Positions 16,980 to 24,368 of a stretch of DNA of 64,000 bases are shown piece after piece. The stretch lies in contig JAGAIS010000005.1 in the NCBI GenBank assembly GCA_017626405.1, forward strand, positions 1-64,000, given 5' to 3'. Positions within the stretch are counted from its first letter, which is position 1. Every line of letters begins with the position of its first letter. The position numbers were made by a program, and so were the translations under genes. The DNA comes from Bacilli bacterium. GTDB taxonomy: Bacteria; Bacillota_I; Bacilli_A; RF39; UBA660. The notes under the pieces were generated by a model. The model did no database searches, was not told the DNA's origin, and saw only the letters and a list, made by a program, of their open reading frames with translations.

Positions 16980-17837
16980 ATGAAAAATACGATTCATTTT
17001 TATTATAATTTAAATTTTGATGAAATCTATGAATATGATAATTACTCAATATTGATTATGAGCGAGAATATTTATGCCTTTAAGGTATTGAATGTTAGCA
17101 TGGAAGAATTGGTTATTATTATGAATACCTTGCAATCAAATAATATAAAGACTAATAAAATAATTCTTAATAAAAATAATGAAATATATACTGAATATAA
17201 TGGAAAAAAATATGTATTGACATTAATAGAGAATAAAGAAACAATTAATCAGTTTTATTTATTTCCGCTAATTAATAGTAGAAGAGAAGATTTTATATCA
17301 GAAATATGGGTTAAAAAAATAGAATATTATGTAAAAAAAATCCCTGAAGTTGGTTTGGGAAACGGTTGGCTTATTAACAGTTTTAATTATTATATAGGTA
17401 TGGCAGAAAATGCAATTGCGGTTTACAATAGATGTAATAAGAACAACATAAGGTATATTGTCTCTCATAGAAGATTAAACTATCCACTAACAAAAACAGT
17501 GTTCTTAGACCCTACAAATTTGCTTATTGATGCGATATCTAGAGATGTTTCAGAATATATGAAAATAAAATTCATTAGTGAAGAATATGATATTTTGGAG
17601 ATTAGAAAAATTGTAGAAAAATATAATTTTAATAATGATGAAATGAATATATTACTTGCAAGATTATTGTATCCGTCATACTATTTTGATGAATTGGATC
17701 AGTTTATCGAAAAAAAAGAGGCTAAAAATTTAAAAAAAATAGTTTCTAAAATAGATAATTATGAAAAAATGATAAAAAAATTTTGCAACGAGTTTAAAGA
17801 TTATCAATTATATGTAATTGATTGGATAAAAAAATAG
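16980..17837 (+). CDS. yutH: YutH/CotS-family spore coat kinase-like protein
   Basis: 285 residues. The segment YIVSHRRLNYPL followed by DPTNLLIDAISRDVSEYMKI corresponds to the Brenner-type catalytic loop and the SRD.AEY stretch of YutH-like coat-associated aminoglycoside-kinase-fold proteins; the catalytic Asp is not obvious, as expected in this divergent group. The N-terminal 60 residues also align with the YutH small lobe in pattern. The ATG at 16980 is chosen because it starts the conserved region; an upstream TTG has no support. It lies beside the nfu/yutI-like gene, as in Bacillus. It is likely assembled with the spore coat. Confidence 0.75.
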   Translation: MKNTIHFYYNLNFDEIYEYDNYSILIMSENIYAFKVLNVSMEELVIIMNTLQSNNIKTNKIILNKNNEIYTEYNGKKYVLTLIENKETINQFYLFPLINSRREDFISEIWVKKIEYYVKKIPEVGLGNGWLINSFNYYIGMAENAIAVYNRCNKNNIRYIVSHRRLNYPLTKTVFLDPTNLLIDAISRDVSEYMKIKFISEEYDILEIRKIVEKYNFNNDEMNILLARLLYPSYYFDELDQFIEKKEAKNLKKIVSKIDNYEKMIKKFCNEFKDYQLYVIDWIKK

Positions 17838-17853
17838 AACTATTAAAGTTCTA
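17829..17853 (-). terminator. Terminator of the nfu-like gene
   Basis: On the minus strand, AGAACTTT and AGTTCT form a hairpin followed by TATTTTTTT. Confidence 0.7.
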
Positions 17854-18103
17854 CATTAATTACACCTTTGACAGATGGAACAATTTCTTTTAGAGATTCA
17901 AAAATATTATCTTGCAATGTATAATCTTGAAAAGCGCAAGCTGCACATGCACCATAAAGCTTTACAAATACAAAACCATCCTCATATTTAATGTATTCAA
18001 TATCGCCACCATCACTATTAAGATATGGACGTAACTGATTTATTGCTGCTATTATTTTTTCTTCATCAGAGTCGTTTTTTATATCTTTATTTACATTCTC
18101 CAT
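17843..18103 (-). CDS. NifU C-terminal domain (Nfu/YutI) Fe-S carrier
   Basis: 86 residues forming a lone Nfu domain: AAINQLRPYLNSDGGDIEYI at the start and YGACAACAFQDYTLQDNIFESL with the Cys-x-x-Cys cluster site. Nfu dimers hold a [4Fe-4S] cluster and pass it to client enzymes; NrdG or ferredoxin could be clients here. The ORF can be extended to 18142, but TTGGTGAT is well placed for the ATG at 18103, and the longer N-terminus is hydrophobic and unlike the family. A TATAAT lies within the skipped stretch. In Bacillus the matching gene is yutI, near yutH. Confidence 0.92.
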   Translation of the reverse strand: MENVNKDIKNDSDEEKIIAAINQLRPYLNSDGGDIEYIKYEDGFVFVKLYGACAACAFQDYTLQDNIFESLKEIVPSVKGVINVEL

Positions 18104-18181
18104 ACTTATCACCAATGCCATTATATCTAAAATGATGTACAAAGTAAAGATTATTTGCTATAATACTTTCGAGGTGCAATT

Positions 18182-18535
18182 ATGGAAGACATATGTGTCG
18201 GAAGTGTTGTGAAAGGTACTGTAACTGGTATTGAGAGTTATGGTATATTTGTTAAACTAAATGATACTTATAGTGGACTTATACATATTTCAGAAATTAC
18301 AGAGAGATTCGTAAAAAACATAAAGAATTATGCAGACGTTGGAGAAACTATATATGTTGAAATATTATCGATTGATGAGAATACTAAGAAGTGTATATTG
18401 TCAGTTAAAGGGTTAAACTATAGAATAGATGAGAATAGTTTAGTAAAAGAATCAGTTAGGGGATTCACTCCACTAAAACAACACTTACAAGGGTGGATTG
18501 ATAAAAAATATAAAGAAATCCACAATGAAGAATAA
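18182..18535 (+). CDS. S1 RNA-binding domain protein (YugI/GSP13-like)
   Basis: 117 residues. Residues 4-75 are a classic S1 OB fold: GSVVKGTVTGIESYGIFVKL, then SGLIHISEI, and ILSIDENTKKCILSVKGL. The C-terminal 35 residues are basic, without a further domain, as in the general stress protein 13/YugI group that associates with ribosomes. GAGGTG precedes the ATG and TATAAT lies at 18160-18165. A terminator follows. It probably binds RNA or the 30S subunit. Confidence 0.88.
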   Translation: MEDICVGSVVKGTVTGIESYGIFVKLNDTYSGLIHISEITERFVKNIKNYADVGETIYVEILSIDENTKKCILSVKGLNYRIDENSLVKESVRGFTPLKQHLQGWIDKKYKEIHNEE

Positions 18536-18556
18536 TTATATTATTCTTTTTATTTT
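18530..18556 (+). terminator. Rho-independent terminator
   Basis: AGAATAAT pairs with ATTATTCT around TATA, followed by TTTTATTTT. Confidence 0.75.
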
Positions 18557-18618
18557 GCTATATATGATGTATAAAATAGCGAAAAATTCATATTATATTA
18601 AAAAAATGCTAAAATTAA

Positions 18619-18648
18619 TTGACTTAATAAAAAACATTATGTTATAAT
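18619..18648 (+). promoter_or_regulatory. Sigma-A promoter of the first tRNA group
   Basis: TTGACT (18619-18624), an 18-base spacer and TATAAT (18643-18648), about 27 bases upstream of tRNA-Ser. Confidence 0.8.
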
Positions 18649-18674
18649 CTATTTGTTCCGTGAAAACCGGACTC

Positions 18675-18766
18675 GGAGAAGTACCCAAGATGGCTGAAGG
18701 GACTGGTCTTGAAAACCAGCAGGTCGGGCAACTGGCGCGAGGGTTCGAATCCCTCTTTCTCCGCCA
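18675..18766 (+). tRNA. tRNA-Ser(UGA)
   Basis: Class II tRNA of 92 bases with acceptor stem GGAGAAG, anticodon TGA at 18710-18712, a long variable arm (GGTCGGGCAACTGGC), T-loop GGTTCGAATCC and encoded CCA. Confidence 0.95.
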
Positions 18767-18784
18767 TTTTAAAATAATTTATAT

Positions 18785-18861
<77 letters not shown>

Positions 18862-18866
18862 TATTT

Positions 18867-18943
18867 GGTCCGTTAGTCTAGAGGCCTATGACGTCTGCCT
18901 GTCACGCAGAAGACCACGGGTTCGAATCCCGTACGGACCGCCA
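18867..18943 (+). tRNA. tRNA-Asp(GUC)
   Basis: 77 bases, acceptor GGTCCGT/ACGGACC, anticodon GTC at 18901-18903, discriminator G, CCA encoded. Confidence 0.95.
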
Positions 18944-18947
18944 TGAT

Positions 18948-19023
<76 letters not shown>

Positions 19024-19035
19024 GTAAAGTCAATT

Positions 19036-19059
19036 AACTACGTATTAACGTAGTTTTTT
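19036..19059 (+). terminator. Terminator of the first tRNA group
   Basis: AACTACGT and ACGTAGTT form a perfect 8-bp stem around ATTA, followed by TTTTT. Confidence 0.9.
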
Positions 19060-19354
19060 ATTGATTTTAATTATAATGTGAAAAATGAAAAAATTAGTTT
19101 TTTACTTAGAATAAAATAAAAAAATGTAGAAAACATACGAATTTTAAATAATAAATTATAAGATAATAGTTTAATCTAATGTTATTATCAATGAATAGTA
19201 AATACCACATTATTACTAAGTTCAAAATTAAAAAATATTCGTTAATGACATGCAGAAAATGCTACCAAAATAGTAAATATTGTTTAAAAGTTTTGATGTA
19301 TAAGTAAAAAACATTAAAAAATTAAAGAAATTGAATAAAAATTTAAAAAAAGTC
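19060..19354. other. AT-rich intergenic stretch without a visible gene
   Basis: About 300 bases between the terminator of the first tRNA group and the promoter of the second. No open frame with a binding site, no tRNA-like fold and no strong hairpin was found. It holds only scattered AT-rich boxes, including TTACTTAGAATAAAA near 19093. Confidence 0.6.
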
Positions 19355-19383
19355 TTGATTTAGTCGTTGATTTAAGTTATTAT
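19355..19383 (+). promoter_or_regulatory. Sigma-A promoter of the second tRNA group
   Basis: TTGATT (19355-19360), a 17-base spacer and TATTAT (19378-19383), about 32 bases ahead of tRNA-Leu. Confidence 0.7.
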
Positions 19384-19415
19384 TAAATAGTCTTAATTTG
19401 TTAGACATGGTGCAC

Positions 19416-19504
19416 GCCCGAGTGGCGGAATAGGTAGACGCACAGGACTTAAAATCCTGCGGGTGTTAAAGCCCGTGCCGGTTCAAGTCCGGCCTCGGGC
19501 ACCA
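19416..19504 (+). tRNA. tRNA-Leu(UAA)
   Basis: Class II tRNA of 89 bases, acceptor GCCCGAG/CTCGGGC, anticodon TAA at 19450-19452, variable arm GGGTGTTAAAGCCC, CCA encoded. Confidence 0.95.
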
Positions 19505-19526
19505 TTTATAAATTTTTTTAAAAAAT

Positions 19527-19603
19527 GGGCGATTAGCTCAGTTGGTTAGAGCACTTGCCTTACAAGCAAGGGGTCATAGGTTCGAGTCCTATATCGCCCA
19601 CCA
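19527..19603 (+). tRNA. tRNA-Val(UAC)
   Basis: 77 bases, acceptor GGGCGAT/ATCGCCC, anticodon loop CTTACAA with TAC, CCA encoded. Confidence 0.95.
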
Positions 19604-19611
19604 TTTTTTTT

Positions 19612-19687
19612 GCCGACATAGCGTAACTGGCAGCGCAACTGACTTGTAATCAGTAGGTTGGGGGTTCGACTCCCTCTGTCGGCACCA
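19612..19687 (+). tRNA. tRNA-Thr(UGU)
   Basis: 76 bases, acceptor GCCGACA/TGTCGGC, anticodon loop CTTGTAA with TGT, CCA encoded. Confidence 0.93.
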
Positions 19688-19697
19688 CTTTTTTTAT

Positions 19698-19781
19698 GGA
19701 GGGTTAGCGAAGTGGTCAAACGCGGCAGACTGTAAATCTGTTCCTTCGGGTTCCATGGTCCGAATCCATGACCCTCCACCA
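19698..19781 (+). tRNA. tRNA-Tyr(GUA)
   Basis: Class II tRNA of 84 bases, acceptor GGAGGGT/ACCCTCC, anticodon GTA, variable arm around TTCCTTCGGGTTCC, CCA encoded. Confidence 0.95.
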
Positions 19782-19792
19782 CTTTAGTTTAT

Positions 19793-19868
19793 TGCCTCGT
19801 AGCCAAGTGGTAAGGCATCAGACTTTGACTCTGACATTCCGATGGTTCGAGTCCATCCGAGGCAACCA
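19793..19868 (+). tRNA. tRNA-Gln(UUG)
   Basis: 76 bases, acceptor TGCCTCG/CGAGGCA, anticodon loop CTTTGAC with TTG, CCA encoded. Confidence 0.95.
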
Positions 19869-19879
19869 CTTTATTATAT

Positions 19880-19955
19880 GTTCCGCTAGCTCAGCCGGTA
19901 GAGCATCTGACTTTTAATCAGAGGGTCTGGGATTCGAATTCCCAGCGGGACACCA
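19880..19955 (+). tRNA. tRNA-Lys(UUU)
   Basis: 76 bases, acceptor GTTCCGC/GCGGGAC with one T-G pair, anticodon loop CTTTTAA with TTT, CCA encoded. Confidence 0.95.
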
Positions 19956-19968
19956 TCTGTATTTATTG

Positions 19969-19993
19969 CACAACGTTAAATCGTTGTTTTTTT
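19969..19993 (+). terminator. Terminator of the second tRNA group
   Basis: ACAACG and CGTTGT pair around TTAAAT, followed by seven T. Confidence 0.85.
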
Positions 19994-20041
19994 ATTTTAA
20001 ATTCAAAATTAAGTTTTTTGCTTTTTTATAAAAAAAGAAAC

Positions 20042-20461
20042 TTATATAAATAAGTTTTCTTTATATTTTATATTTTTGTTAGTTATTATTATACACAAAT
20101 CTTCATTTTCATAAAAAGTATCTTCATAAGAGTTTTGAATTTTTCCGTTAGAAGCAACTCTTTTTTTTGCTAGTTGAAATTCTTGATATCCGCCATTGGT
20201 AAAACTTATTCCAACTTTTGTGATATTTCTTTGCTTCATAATATTTTTCATAATTGTAGCGCTTCCTGCGTCGGTTTTTTGAAGTTTAATCATAAAAAAG
20301 TTAGCTTTTAGATTTCCTTCGTTATCTTTTTCGTAACTAATTTCATCACCATTATCATCAATATTTGAAATGTAAAAGTGATTAAACTCGTCGGATGACA
20401 CCGAGATTATGTCATTATTAGTTGTTGATAAATCTATGTTGTATATTATCCCAGTATTCAT
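20042..20461 (-). CDS. Unknown small protein between tRNA groups
   Basis: 139 residues, mixed alpha/beta, without signal peptide or membrane helix. Phrases such as MIKLQKTDAGSATIMKNIM and KVGISFTNGGYQEF suggest a compact fold, but I recognise no family. AGGTGAT spaced before the ATG at 20461 supports the start. It is the only protein gene among the tRNA groups and runs against them. Confidence 0.6.
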   Translation of the reverse strand: MNTGIIYNIDLSTTNNDIISVSSDEFNHFYISNIDDNGDEISYEKDNEGNLKANFFMIKLQKTDAGSATIMKNIMKQRNITKVGISFTNGGYQEFQLAKKRVASNGKIQNSYEDTFYENEDLCIIITNKNIKYKENLFI

Positions 20462-20565
20462 TTTATCACCTATAAAAATTATAGCATATCTAATAATAAT
20501 TTTATATATATTATTTTTAAAATTATAATGTTAATAAAATATATTAAAAATATGTAATATTTTTC

Positions 20566-20593
20566 TTGAAATTATCATAAAATGTGTTATAAT
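20566..20593 (+). promoter_or_regulatory. Sigma-A promoter of the tRNA-Arg/Pro pair
   Basis: TTGAAA (20566-20571), 16 bases, TATAAT (20588-20593). Confidence 0.8.
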
Positions 20594-20632
20594 GAATAAG
20601 TAATTCAGTTTTAATCACATCGAAAGGGAACC

Positions 20633-20709
20633 GCGCTCATAGCGCAATTGGATAGAGCGTTAGACTACGGATCTAAAGGTTAGGGGTTCGACTCCCTTTG
20701 GGCGCACCA
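20633..20709 (+). tRNA. tRNA-Arg(ACG)
   Basis: 77 bases, acceptor GCGCTCA/TGGGCGC with one T-G pair, anticodon loop CTACGGA with ACG (read as inosine-CG if TadA is present), CCA encoded. Confidence 0.95.
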
Positions 20710-20713
20710 TTTT

Positions 20714-20790
20714 CGAGAAGTAGCACAGTTTGGTAGTGCACTTGGTTTGGGACCAAGGGGTCGCAGGTTCGAATCCTGTCTTCTCGACCA
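20714..20790 (+). tRNA. tRNA-Pro(UGG)
   Basis: 77 bases, acceptor CGAGAAG/CTTCTCG, anticodon loop TTTGGGA with TGG, CCA encoded. Confidence 0.95.
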
Positions 20791-20803
20791 TTTATTATAA
20801 ATC

Positions 20804-20829
20804 AACATCTAGATTAGATGTTTTTTTTA
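20804..20829 (+). terminator. Terminator of the tRNA-Arg/Pro pair
   Basis: AACATCT and AGATGTT pair around AGATT, followed by a T run. Confidence 0.85.
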
Positions 20830-20856
20830 TGCCTGTGACTCCTTATTCCCAAACCT

Positions 20857-21600
20857 CTATACTTTGATTCGATTATATAGTTTCTCTAAATCAGTTTCTT
20901 GAATTTGGAATCCAGTGCCTCTATCTTGTATTTCACCTAAATGGTCTTCGTCTCTATAAATGCCAGCCTTGAAACATACTCTTATAACTCCTTTTTCAAT
21001 AAGAGTGATAAATTGTTCAAAATTTGTAAATTTGTAAAATTTTATTGCATAGTATTTGTAGTAGTCAACTCCTTTAATCTTATTTGGCCATGCTTCAATT
21101 AAAGCAAGTTTCTTCAACTTCTTTTCTAATTTTCCATTTAACAATTCAAAAGGCCAGTAGGTTATTCTTTCATAATCATTGAAAAATCTATCGGTTATAA
21201 CTAAATAAACTCTTTTTTCATTATAATCGACATCTAATTTAAATAAGTATCTATTTGCAACTATTTCGGAGTGATCTCCATAAGCTATAGCACTTAATAC
21301 CTTAAACTGTTTAAATATCCTATCTGGATAGCCATATTTATCTCTCAATCTTTTAACTTCGAAATTTGTTTCACCTTTTGGTGCGCAATTAAAAAGAGTA
21401 ATGTAACTTTTGCTATAACCTCTTTTTGTCTTTATTTCAATGCCTAAGTAATCTGGGGTATCATTGGAGTCTTCATCTTTACCAAGTAAATCTTCAAATG
21501 TTTTACCTATACCAGTAGTTCCCTTTCTAGAAGATCTAACATATCCCATATTTCTGATTCTTTCAAATTCTTTATTTAATAATCTAAATTCTTCGCTCAT
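20857..21600 (-). CDS. MvaI/BcnI-family restriction endonuclease, orphan
   Basis: 247 residues matching the MvaI/BcnI fold: GTTGIGKTFEDLLG near residues 28-42, then the catalytic D...ExK motif in TPDYLGIEIKTKRG, then ITLFNCAPKG. The enzyme would cut DNA as a monomer with Mg. The characterised relatives recognise CCWGG or CCSGG and are related in structure to the mismatch-repair nicking enzyme MutH. No DNA methyltransferase lies within the window, so either the partner is elsewhere or this is a solitary nuclease. AAAGGATG precedes the ATG. It abuts the tRNA-Pro gene, a common place for acquired genes. Confidence 0.85.
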   Translation of the reverse strand: MSEEFRLLNKEFERIRNMGYVRSSRKGTTGIGKTFEDLLGKDEDSNDTPDYLGIEIKTKRGYSKSYITLFNCAPKGETNFEVKRLRDKYGYPDRIFKQFKVLSAIAYGDHSEIVANRYLFKLDVDYNEKRVYLVITDRFFNDYERITYWPFELLNGKLEKKLKKLALIEAWPNKIKGVDYYKYYAIKFYKFTNFEQFITLIEKGVIRVCFKAGIYRDEDHLGEIQDRGTGFQIQETDLEKLYNRIKV

Positions 21601-21697
21601 ATAATCATCCTTTCTATTGAAGAATGATTGTTATTATACACACGAGTTTTTTTTAAAATGTCGAATTTTGTTCTAAATAATAAAAAAGAGTTAAAAA

Positions 21698-22636
21698 TTA
21701 TGAAATTTTTAACCCGCATCCAGGACAATAATCATTAGCGCCAATTAAAGATGAGCCACATCTCTGACATTTTAAATCTTCACTCTTATTATGTGTTGAG
21801 TTTTCCTCTTTTTTAGTTCCACCAAAAGCAATACTTTCGTTAGATGCTTCTTTTTGTTTATATTGTTCATATTTTGCTGTATCTACATGAACTATATTAT
21901 CGTTATTTTTTAATTGGTCTTCAATGGAGTCTATGCCAGATGAAAGTAGACTATTTTCTTCTTGATCAAATATTTCTATAATATCTTCAATATTATCTTC
22001 TATTATGGGAATATCGTTATTTTTTTTGCTTTCTAGTTCTTCATCAACTATTTCATTTTCTAAATAATAATCATCTATAATTGAATTTTCCTCTATGTTT
22101 TGTATCATTTCTTCAGTTTTTGAAACAAAAGTATTGTTAATACTATTAATATTGTTAATATCTTGTGTCTCTTCTCTAAAATATAAGTCATCTATGTCTA
22201 GATTGCTTTCTAAATTGTTTTCAATATTTTCTAATTCAAACAATGTCTTTATAGCTTTTCTTATATCCTTTGGTTTTTTACACTTATCAGAAAATGCAAT
22301 ATAAAGCATAAAAGCATAAGGAAAAACAATTGATAAGTTCATCATCCATCTAGGTCTTTTGTATCTATTTAATAATTTATAGGGTAGTAAAATCATCACA
22401 ATGACATTCACAAAAGGTATAAAGATTGTATAAAAAGGGATTTTCGCAATTTTGAACACTAAATAAAAGTTATAAAAGGGGATTAGTGAATAGAATTCCT
22501 TTATTTCCTCTTTTTTGAAAATGAACCATAATGATAATATGTAAGTAACAATCATAACTAACGAAAAAATACATAAAATGATTTCTGAAATTGGCAATAA
22601 ATTATTCATAATTGGCAAAAATTTTTCAATGTTCAT
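21698..22636 (-). CDS. Membrane protein with C-terminal zinc ribbon (DUF5684-like)
   Basis: 312 residues. The first 125 hold four membrane helices, with FYSLIPFYNFYLVFKIAK and FIPFVNVIVMILLPYKLLNRYKRP as in DUF5684 proteins. A long acidic, Asn/Glu-rich linker follows (about 130-275), then a zinc ribbon CQRCGSSLIGANDYCPGCGLKI at the end. An in-frame TTG at 22645 is nearer the AGGAG than is usual; the ATG at 22636 is preferred. It lies between the nuclease and the anchored metallopeptidase, on the minus strand facing the T7SS locus. Function unknown. Confidence 0.7.
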   Translation of the reverse strand: MNIEKFLPIMNNLLPISEIILCIFSLVMIVTYILSLWFIFKKEEIKEFYSLIPFYNFYLVFKIAKIPFYTIFIPFVNVIVMILLPYKLLNRYKRPRWMMNLSIVFPYAFMLYIAFSDKCKKPKDIRKAIKTLFELENIENNLESNLDIDDLYFREETQDINNINSINNTFVSKTEEMIQNIEENSIIDDYYLENEIVDEELESKKNNDIPIIEDNIEDIIEIFDQEENSLLSSGIDSIEDQLKNNDNIVHVDTAKYEQYKQKEASNESIAFGGTKKEENSTHNKSEDLKCQRCGSSLIGANDYCPGCGLKIS

Positions 22637-22708
22637 ACTATCCAACTCCTATTATAAGATAATTATACTAACAATAGTGTTAAATATCAAATAAAAAGTA
22701 GATAATAA

Positions 22709-24214
22709 TTATCTACTTAATCCATTTTCGTTTGAAAGTTCCATACTATTAATTTCGCGTTCAAATTCTTCTTTAAAAACATTCAAATCTAATTCAATTG
22801 GATTCTTCATTTGATCGAAATAGTATGTAATTTCTTCTACTAACTCATCGTATTTGCTCATTGCTTCATCATATGTCATATCAGATGTTACATTATTCTT
22901 AATAAACATTCTTGTTATGTATTGGTATAATTCGTTAAAATCTTCAAACTCCGGTTCAATATAAGGTGTATATCTTAAAGCAGCTTCAGCATCAATTAGA
23001 GTAATAATATGATATGCATATTGTTCATCCTCCATGTACTCGTCCATTTTATCAATTAGATAATTAACACTATGATTCATGAAGTCTGCACCGTTATAGT
23101 CGATAGCATCTAATATTATTCTAAAATAGCTTGATTGAAGAGTATAGAAATTTGATTTATTTCCAAGCCCTTGCAATTCATAACAAAAATCAGTAATAAG
23201 AGCTTCCTCAATATACATTCCCATATTCATATCATCAAAGAATGAAACGAATATTTTCTTTCCGTCTTCTCTTTCAAATATAGTGTTTCTTGCACAATGA
23301 GTTAATTCATGTGCGACAATAATATAATCACTACTTTCTCGGCTTAAATCTATACCATCTAAAACATATATAGTGTTTTCACTCTTTTTATAACATGCAA
23401 GAGAAGTCGTAGATAATGTATGACGCGCCATTTCATCTTTTGTACAAACTTTAATTTCTAAAGTGGAAAGATTATGATAAAGTGTTGAAAAGTCAGAACC
23501 AGGATATAATCTATTCCAGTCTCTTACATATTGTAATATGAATTGCTTATAATCATTGTTTATTTTTGTATTACTATTAAGAGCACTTTCTATTTGCTCT
23601 ATAGTAACATTGCTATAACCATATACTTCTTCATATGCGTTACTATCTCTTACATATATACGATTTACATATTCTAATTCTTCGTAATCAGAAGCGTATT
23701 TAAAATCTATGCCATCATCAGCAGTTGCTAACAAATCTAAATAATTATCAACCTCTCCAACAATATTATTTTGAGAATCTGTGATATTGCTACTTTGATT
23801 GTTAGAAATTGCATCTACTTTTTCGGATTCATAACTCCCTTCTTCTATAGTTTCAGAGTCACTATATACGCTATTAGTATCAGTATAAGCGTTTTTATAT
23901 GATGGAAGATCTTCTAAAGTAAATGAAGGTTTTTGACCGCATCCAACTAGTAAAGATGAAGTTAAAGTAACTAAAACTCCGTATCTTATTGCTTTAGGAA
24001 CAAAATGGAAATATTTTATCTTATCATTTTTTATGTTTTGAGAATGTCTACTGTAGTTAAATAAATAGTTTATTTCTATCAAATCGCTTAATTCAGGATA
24101 ATAAAATTTTCCATCCTTAATTTCCAAAAAAGCAATCTTATTTGATTCGCTCATAAATAATTGATATCTTTTACTATTATATTTAAATCTTGCGATTTTT
24201 CTAAATTTATTCAT
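22709..24214 (-). CDS. Membrane-anchored HExxH metallopeptidase-like protein
   Basis: 501 residues. About 80 cytosolic residues (KIARFKYNSKRYQLFMSESN) come first, then one hydrophobic segment (RYGVLVTLTSSLLVGCG) and a large extracellular domain. The domain has HELTHC near residue 301 and EEALITDFCYEL about 45 residues later, a gluzincin-type zinc site. SLLVGCG mimics a lipobox, but it lies too deep in the protein for a normal lipoprotein. AGGTGG precedes the ATG at 24214, so the upstream in-frame ATG at 24247 is not used. It is divergent from essC, with a 150-base shared promoter region. It may process surface or secreted proteins; the link to T7SS is only positional. Confidence 0.7.
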   Translation of the reverse strand: MNKFRKIARFKYNSKRYQLFMSESNKIAFLEIKDGKFYYPELSDLIEINYLFNYSRHSQNIKNDKIKYFHFVPKAIRYGVLVTLTSSLLVGCGQKPSFTLEDLPSYKNAYTDTNSVYSDSETIEEGSYESEKVDAISNNQSSNITDSQNNIVGEVDNYLDLLATADDGIDFKYASDYEELEYVNRIYVRDSNAYEEVYGYSNVTIEQIESALNSNTKINNDYKQFILQYVRDWNRLYPGSDFSTLYHNLSTLEIKVCTKDEMARHTLSTTSLACYKKSENTIYVLDGIDLSRESSDYIIVAHELTHCARNTIFEREDGKKIFVSFFDDMNMGMYIEEALITDFCYELQGLGNKSNFYTLQSSYFRIILDAIDYNGADFMNHSVNYLIDKMDEYMEDEQYAYHIITLIDAEAALRYTPYIEPEFEDFNELYQYITRMFIKNNVTSDMTYDEAMSKYDELVEEITYYFDQMKNPIELDLNVFKEEFEREINSMELSNENGLSR

Positions 24215-24312
24215 ACAACCACCTATTATCATTATAACAAAATGCAATAATTAATTTTCTATTTTAGAACAATATTTAAAGTTATTTACATAAAAATTAA
24301 CAAATAATAATA

Positions 24313-24341
24313 TTGCTTATAATTTTATAACTTGGTATAAT
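24313..24341 (+). promoter_or_regulatory. Promoter of the T7SS operon
   Basis: TTGCTT (24313-24318), a 17-base spacer and TATAAT (24336-24341). The spacer begins with a palindrome-like TTATAATTTTATAA. The same block, nearly base for base, precedes the candidate RNA at 56579. Confidence 0.7.
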
Positions 24342-24368
24342 AAAATAAATAATAAGGGGAGTATTATT

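Noticed and set aside
19546-19782. Minus-strand open frame across tRNA-Val, Thr and Tyr
   Set aside because: It is the reverse complement of three tRNA genes; such frames often appear in databases as spurious proteins.
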